This document shows positions 5,533 to 9,638 of a DNA stretch of 9,638 bases, piece by piece. The notes beneath the pieces are model-generated. The model saw only the letters and a list, made by a program, of their open reading frames with translations, was not told the origin of the DNA and made no database searches. Within the stretch, counting starts at the first letter, position 1. Every line of letters begins with the position of its first letter. Location of the stretch: positions 1 through 9,638 of the forward strand of contig URCJ01000053.1 of the NCBI GenBank assembly GCA_900546285.1. The letters run 5' to 3'. This DNA comes from an uncultured Solobacterium sp. GTDB lineage: Bacteria > Bacillota_I > Bacilli_A > Erysipelotrichales > Erysipelotrichaceae. The translations under genes were made by a program, and so were the position numbers.

Positions 5533-6806
5533 TAGGCAATTAATCTAGCAATCAAGCCTTCAACAATGCCCCATAGTGAGAAGTCTTGGCCACCATATAC
5601 TAACATCCAAGATTGAATTGTGTTATTGAAGAAGTATGAGCCAAAGCCTACTAACAATACCATGATAATACCTGATACTGCAGCGCCAATGATACAGCCT
5701 CTAACACCACCAGTTGCGTTACCGATAATAGAAGCACAACCGATTTCGAAGAAACATGTGAATGTTAATGGGATGATAACAGTTGGGAACATACCAGCAG
5801 TTAAGATGATAGTTACGATAGAAGTAATCATCGCTACGATGAAACCAATAATCAATGCGTTAGGAGCATAAGGGAAAATTACTGGAACGTCAAGAGCTGG
5901 GATAGCACCTGGAACAACCTTTTCAGCAATACCCTTAAATGCAGGCACGATTTCAGAAATTAACATACGAACACCTTGCAACATCACAGTTACACCAACA
6001 CCAAAGTAAATAGCATGTGTGAAGATGTATGTAAAGGCACCAGTTTTACCACCAGCATAGCCCCATACAGTTGCAGGATCAAAGCCATTAGCCTTTAAGA
6101 TAAGTGCCATTACGATATATGTTAACGCAATTACGATAGAACCTGTGATTGATACTTCTCTTAAGAAACCTAAAGATGAAGGAATATTTAAGTCTTCTGT
6201 TGACTTAGTCTTGTCACCAAGAGCCTTGCCCAATAAACCAGAGATTACAGATAATACTGTAGTTGGGTGACCAATAGTGAATGAATCATCACCAGTTACT
6301 TGCTTAACAAATGGTCTCATTAAGTTTGGAGAAACAACCATGTATGTAGCAGTAAATACTGTAGCTAATACGATAAGCTTAGTTCCACTTAAACCAGCAT
6401 CAACACCAGCAGCGATGAATACAAATGGGAACCAATATAACATATGACCTGTTAAGAAAACTGATTTCCATTTTGTGAATCTAGCAACTAACAAGTTAAT
6501 GCCAAAAGCTAGTAACATTACAATACCGATTTCAGTACCAAATTGAGCACCGATGTCTACAGTTGTTGTTTCAACAGCAGTAGGCATGATTGTATTGAAC
6601 GCAGTCGCAATACCATCAATAGAGTTTCCTGTAATTAGGCCTGTACCTGTTGAAAGGATAAAGAAGCCCATTGCTGTCATAGCTGTACCACGGATTACTT
6701 CAGAAGCTGTCTTCTTTTGGATAATCAAACCGATACAAGCGATTAATGCCAAGAATATGGCACCTTGTCCAAATATTTCATTAATAATAAAGTTTAAAAC
6801 ACTCAT
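5532..6806 (-). CDS. PTS EIIC of the UlaA/SgaT (GAT/ascorbate) family
   Basis: The product is a 424-aa integral membrane transporter with about ten or more hydrophobic segments along its length. Family features visible are IGLIIQKKTASEVIRGTAMTAMGF (26-48), GHMLYWFPF (120-128), SFTIGHPTTVLSVISGLLG (175-193), GVTVMLQGVRMLISEIVPAF (271-290) and DVPVIFPYAPNALIIGF (306-322). This domain forms the sugar channel and passes it to EIIB for phosphorylation. It is somewhat shorter than E. coli UlaA (about 465 residues), but both ends look complete. AGGAGG lies 7 nt before the ATG, and the gap to the EIIB gene is 20 nt. The family includes L-ascorbate transporters and many with unknown substrates. Because no ascorbate-degrading genes are present, the substrate is left open. 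Confidence 0.9.
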   Translation of the reverse strand: MSVLNFIINEIFGQGAIFLALIACIGLIIQKKTASEVIRGTAMTAMGFFILSTGTGLITGNSIDGIATAFNTIMPTAVETTTVDIGAQFGTEIGIVMLLAFGINLLVARFTKWKSVFLTGHMLYWFPFVFIAAGVDAGLSGTKLIVLATVFTATYMVVSPNLMRPFVKQVTGDDSFTIGHPTTVLSVISGLLGKALGDKTKSTEDLNIPSSLGFLREVSITGSIVIALTYIVMALILKANGFDPATVWGYAGGKTGAFTYIFTHAIYFGVGVTVMLQGVRMLISEIVPAFKGIAEKVVPGAIPALDVPVIFPYAPNALIIGFIVAMITSIVTIILTAGMFPTVIIPLTFTCFFEIGCASIIGNATGGVRGCIIGAAVSGIIMVLLVGFGSYFFNNTIQSWMLVYGGQDFSLWGIVEGLIARLIA

Positions 6807-6826
6807 AAAAATCCTCCTAATTTTAC

Positions 6827-7114
6827 TTATTTACATGAGTCTAGATAAGCCAAAGTTTTTTCTTCGACTTCCTTCTTGTCCATGAAGTTGTTTAATACAA
6901 CTACAGGAACTTTAGCACGGTCTTTGATTCTGTCTGCTAGTTCTTTTGAAATGAAAATTACATCACAATCGTTCGCAACACATGAACCAACGTCTCCACA
7001 GAATGCTTCAATCGCAACATTATTCTTTTTGGCGATTGCTTCAATGTTCATCCTTAGCATTAGTGAAGAACCACATCCAAAACCACATACTGTTTGTATT
7101 TTTGGTACTTTCAT
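6827..7114 (-). CDS. PTS EIIB, UlaB-like
   Basis: The product is a 95-aa cytoplasmic phosphocarrier. The active-site loop is TVCGFGCGSSLMLRM, with Cys10 in the position of the phosphorylated cysteine of UlaB (VCGxGxGSS). A second cysteine at 14 is unusual for the loop, and Cys39, Cys45, Cys50 and Cys94 make the protein cysteine-rich. The order KVPVVVLNNFMDKKEVEEK near the end fits the alpha/beta fold of this family. EIIB takes phosphate from EIIA and gives it to the sugar carried by EIIC. A strong AAAGGAGG precedes the ATG at 7112-7114. The gap to EIIA is 28 nt, to EIIC 20 nt. Confidence 0.9.
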   Translation of the reverse strand: MKVPKIQTVCGFGCGSSLMLRMNIEAIAKKNNVAIEAFCGDVGSCVANDCDVIFISKELADRIKDRAKVPVVVLNNFMDKKEVEEKTLAYLDSCK

Positions 7115-7142
7115 TAATTTCCTCCTTTCCTTTTTATGTAAC

Positions 7143-7580
7143 CTACTTATTTAGTAAGTTATAAACCTCTTCCTTATCACCACATTCAATTAACTTAGTA
7201 ATAAAGTCATCATCGTTCATTAGCTTTGAGGCAATCTTTGATAGCTTAGCAACATGAGATTCCCCATCAGTTGATGCCAATACCATGACTACCATTACTA
7301 GTCCTTTGTCACTTTTAAAGTCAATTCCTTCATCAAAGATAGCGATGCTTAAACAATTTTCTTTAACTTCTTCACATGGTGCACTATGAGCAAGCGCAAA
7401 ACCTGGCATTAGTACAATATATGGTCCTAAAGTCTCTAAACTTTCTATCATCATTTCAGCGTATCTTTTAGTTATCTTTCCCTCTTCAATTAAAGGCGAA
7501 CTAGCCATCATAATAGCTTCCCGATAATCAGATGCATGTAGACCCACTTGTATATCACTTTTTTCTATAATTTCTTCCAT
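7143..7580 (-). CDS. PTS EIIA, fructose/mannitol-type domain (UlaC-like)
   Basis: The product is a 145-aa cytoplasmic phosphocarrier of the EIIA type-2 fold. It opens with the usual DYREAIMMASSPLIEEGKITKRYAEMMIESLETLGPYIVLMPG, and the active-site histidine is His65 in FALAHSAP. HPr donates phosphate to this histidine, which passes it to EIIB Cys10. The central part, VMVVMVLASTDGESHVAKLSKIA, matches the family core and the length is normal. GGGAGG overlaps the stop codon of the upstream regulator gene (9-nt gap), so the two are probably translated together. The same domain type recurs at the C terminus of that regulator, but the two differ in sequence, so this is not a recent duplication. Confidence 0.9.
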   Translation of the reverse strand: MEEIIEKSDIQVGLHASDYREAIMMASSPLIEEGKITKRYAEMMIESLETLGPYIVLMPGFALAHSAPCEEVKENCLSIAIFDEGIDFKSDKGLVMVVMVLASTDGESHVAKLSKIASKLMNDDDFITKLIECGDKEEVYNLLNK

Positions 7581-7589
7581 ATTGCCTCC

Positions 7590-9443
7590 CTAGTTATGCA
7601 TATTTAGTATTGTTTCCATATCGAAATCACCACTCTTCAACAACTCAATGTTTTCTTCTTTGCCCAAGATACTAACAACATTCAACAGTTCCGTTTCATT
7701 TTGATCCTTAATACCCAGTACTACGATATTGTTTATTTTCTTAGGATTGTTGTCACCAAAGTCAATTCTTTGTCTAAGTGCCATCATTGAAATGCAATTC
7801 TTCTTAATGCCATCATCCTTACCAGCATGGACAAAGGCAGTGTTTTCAGTAAGAATCATATAAGTGCCATACTTATCTACTGCATTTATCATTTCGTCGA
7901 TATAGTGTTGATTAATTAAACCTTTATCGAATAATGGTTTGGCAGCTAAGCTAATGGCGTTTCTCCAATAGATGTTTCCTTCACAAATTATTAAAGTGTC
8001 TTTGTTTAAGTATTCTTTTAAACTGTGATATTCGTCTTCACTTTGATTAACTAATTGATAGCTCATCTTACCAAAGAATAGTTCATCTATCTTATTGTTG
8101 ATTTCTAGAATGTCATTATTATCAATCAATGGTTTAATGACTACAGTAGGTACTTCATCACAATCAATGTTTATAGTTGAGATAATCATGTCCACATTGT
8201 TTTCTTTGATGTAGTCCTTATACTTATTAACTTCCATTGGACCAATAATATTAATGCCTGGTATCTTTGAAATTAAACGACTTTTTAAGATGCCACTTGA
8301 AGCTATTCCATATGAGCATACAAGTAAGATATTTAATTCTTTACGATGATTATTTTCTTCATAGATAGTAGCAAGATACATAGTTATAAATGATATTTCA
8401 CTGTCATCGAATTCCACACCATATTTCTTTTCCATCTTGTTTAATTTCTTAGCAGTAAAAGCATATAAAACAGGCATGGTGTATCTTATTTGATCAACAA
8501 GTTCATTCTTAACAACTATCTTGTTTCTTATTCGATATAGTGCACATCTTATGTGTTGTATTAAACCTGATGTAAAGTATTCAAGTCCTTCTAAGTCAGC
8601 TATAGGTTGATATCTCATCAATGATTTAATTAAATAGTCTGTTATATCTTGTGCTTCCTCATCTATTTCGATACTACTTAATTTAGTTAATTGATTTACT
8701 CTCTCATTTAGAATTAAGTTGCCTATATAATAACTCTCATTTCTGTTGTTTACATACCTCAAAATAATAGAATTATATTCTTCATTGATGGTTGCAGACT
8801 TTACAATTTCGTTTACTAAGCAATTATTATCAATACGTTTTAGACAGTAATCTACAATGTTTAGTGTCTTGTCATAGTCAGCAAAGTCAAAGTTCATTTT
8901 TTCTTTTAGTTCATTTAATAAACCAAAGCCAACATCATTCCCAGCATATTTTAAATCGTATTTAAAGACAAAGTGAATATAAGCATTACGGATGTTTAGT
9001 TCACTTCCAACTAGCTTAATACCAGTACTCTTATTGATAAATACATTCAACTTAAATTCATGTAGTCTATCTATCACCATATCAAAATCATTGATGATGG
9101 TTTGTCTTGATACTCTTAATTCTTCAGCTATCTTTAAATATGTTGTATTGTTGTTATTTAAAAGATGAATGATTATATAATCAATTCTCTCGTTCTTATC
9201 TAAGAATCTATTATCTGAATCGTTTATTAACTTTTTATATTTTTCTATATCACCATCAATCTTGATACCGTGTGATGGTTTCTTTATTAGTGTAATATTA
9301 TTTAATTCAATGTAGTTTAGATCATTTTGAATAGTTCTCTTAGACACATTAAAAGTTTCTGCCAATGTATCTAATGTCATATAATCATCAGCTTTAATTA
9401 GTGTACATAGGATTTCTCTTTGTCTTTTAGTTAGCTCAATCAT
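7590..9443 (-). CDS. PRD-containing PTS-responsive transcriptional regulator (BglG/MtlR/LicR type)
   Basis: The product is a 617-aa regulator with the multidomain order of LicR/MtlR activators. It has a first helix-turn-helix (about 20-45, TLDTLAETFNVSKRTIQNDL), a second (101-125, YLKIAEELRVSRQTIINDF), PRD1 (about 165-260), PRD2 (about 262-370), an EIIB-like domain (368-455) with Cys376 in LLVCSYGIASSG, and an EIIA-like domain (480-617) with His539 in AFVHAGK. PRD2 keeps one histidine, His297 (LIQHIRCAL). At its second conserved site, ISFITMYLA replaces the usual histidine with tyrosine. PRD1 lacks clear conserved histidines. Such proteins activate the adjacent PTS operon according to phosphorylation by HPr and EIIB. 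Being the first gene of the operon, it probably controls its own transcription. AGGAG precedes the ATG at 9441-9443. The domain layout is firm; the mode of action is inferred. Confidence 0.9.
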   Translation of the reverse strand: MIELTKRQREILCTLIKADDYMTLDTLAETFNVSKRTIQNDLNYIELNNITLIKKPSHGIKIDGDIEKYKKLINDSDNRFLDKNERIDYIIIHLLNNNNTTYLKIAEELRVSRQTIINDFDMVIDRLHEFKLNVFINKSTGIKLVGSELNIRNAYIHFVFKYDLKYAGNDVGFGLLNELKEKMNFDFADYDKTLNIVDYCLKRIDNNCLVNEIVKSATINEEYNSIILRYVNNRNESYYIGNLILNERVNQLTKLSSIEIDEEAQDITDYLIKSLMRYQPIADLEGLEYFTSGLIQHIRCALYRIRNKIVVKNELVDQIRYTMPVLYAFTAKKLNKMEKKYGVEFDDSEISFITMYLATIYEENNHRKELNILLVCSYGIASSGILKSRLISKIPGINIIGPMEVNKYKDYIKENNVDMIISTINIDCDEVPTVVIKPLIDNNDILEINNKIDELFFGKMSYQLVNQSEDEYHSLKEYLNKDTLIICEGNIYWRNAISLAAKPLFDKGLINQHYIDEMINAVDKYGTYMILTENTAFVHAGKDDGIKKNCISMMALRQRIDFGDNNPKKINNIVVLGIKDQNETELLNVVSILGKEENIELLKSGDFDMETILNMHN

Positions 9444-9487
9444 AACTACTCCTAACTTGATTATCCCATTGCCTATAAATTGTATAA

Positions 9488-9516
9488 ATCATAAATCATT
9501 TCACCTATTGTGGCAA
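9488..9516 (-). promoter_or_regulatory. Promoter of the PTS-SIS operon
   Basis: On the minus strand TTGCCA (plus 9511-9516) and TATGAT (plus 9488-9493) are separated by 17 bp. Transcription would begin near 9481, leaving a leader of about 37 nt before the regulator's ATG. No antiterminator or terminator hairpin is seen in that leader. Confidence 0.6.
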
Positions 9517-9545
9517 CTTTTATGCTTAATGAAGACAAATTAAAA

Positions 9546-9633
9546 GAACCTTTATATTACGCGTAATACTATAATGAAAATTTGCCGGACATTATGTTTT
9601 CATTGGTTGATTACATGCGCATATCAAAGGTTC
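9546..9633. promoter_or_regulatory. Palindrome cluster upstream of the PTS operon, candidate operators
   Basis: TATTACGCGTAATA (9555-9568) is a perfect 14-bp palindrome 39 bp upstream of the -35 box. GAACCTTT (9546-9553) is inverted as AAAGGTTC (9626-9633). ATGAAAA (9574-9580) is inverted as TTTTCAT (9596-9602). ATGCGCAT (9615-9622) is a further 8-bp palindrome. The 14-bp palindrome is well placed for an activator of the MtlR/LicR type. TATAAT at 9570-9575 on the plus strand could serve a divergent gene beyond the window, but no good -35 accompanies it. Confidence 0.45.
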
Positions 9634-9638
9634 AAATT

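Overview
The window is low-GC DNA (roughly one third G+C by eye). It has strong AGGAGG-type ribosome binding sites, mostly TAA or TAG stops, and gene families typical of Bacillota. The Crp/Fnr subtype, the GAT/ascorbate-type PTS and the YafQ-type toxin pair suggest a host-associated, fermentative member of the Erysipelotrichia or Clostridia. That placement is inference; no rRNA or marker gene is present.

Positions 1-1311 hold a bidirectional terminator and two minus-strand housekeeping-type genes: a DUF1003 membrane protein and a Crp/Fnr-family regulator. Positions 1312-4256 look like an accessory segment. First comes a two-gene minus-strand module: a winged-helix regulator and an AbiEii-like nucleotidyltransferase that is broken by one in-frame TAA stop. 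Its promoter region holds several inverted repeats. A divergent small XRE-type regulator follows, then a plus-strand RelB/DinJ-YafQ toxin-antitoxin pair whose genes overlap by 14 nt.

Positions 4257-4788 contain no convincing protein gene. They appear to hold a plus-strand non-coding RNA of about 220 nt, with promoter, 18-bp helix, 11-bp hairpin and 12-bp intrinsic terminator. Next to it lies a repeat cluster with mutually exclusive pairings, then the terminator of the operon to its right.

Positions 4789-9443 are one minus-strand operon, read right to left: a PRD-containing PTS-type regulator, EIIA, EIIB and EIIC of the UlaABC (GAT/ascorbate) superfamily, and a SIS-domain sugar-phosphate protein. 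The sugar would be imported and phosphorylated by EIIA-EIIB-EIIC and the product handled by the SIS protein. The regulator would sense PTS phosphorylation through its own EIIB-like and EIIA-like domains. None of the known ascorbate-catabolic enzymes is present, so the substrate is probably not ascorbate. Positions 9444-9638 are the upstream control region, with a good sigma-A-type promoter and several palindromes.
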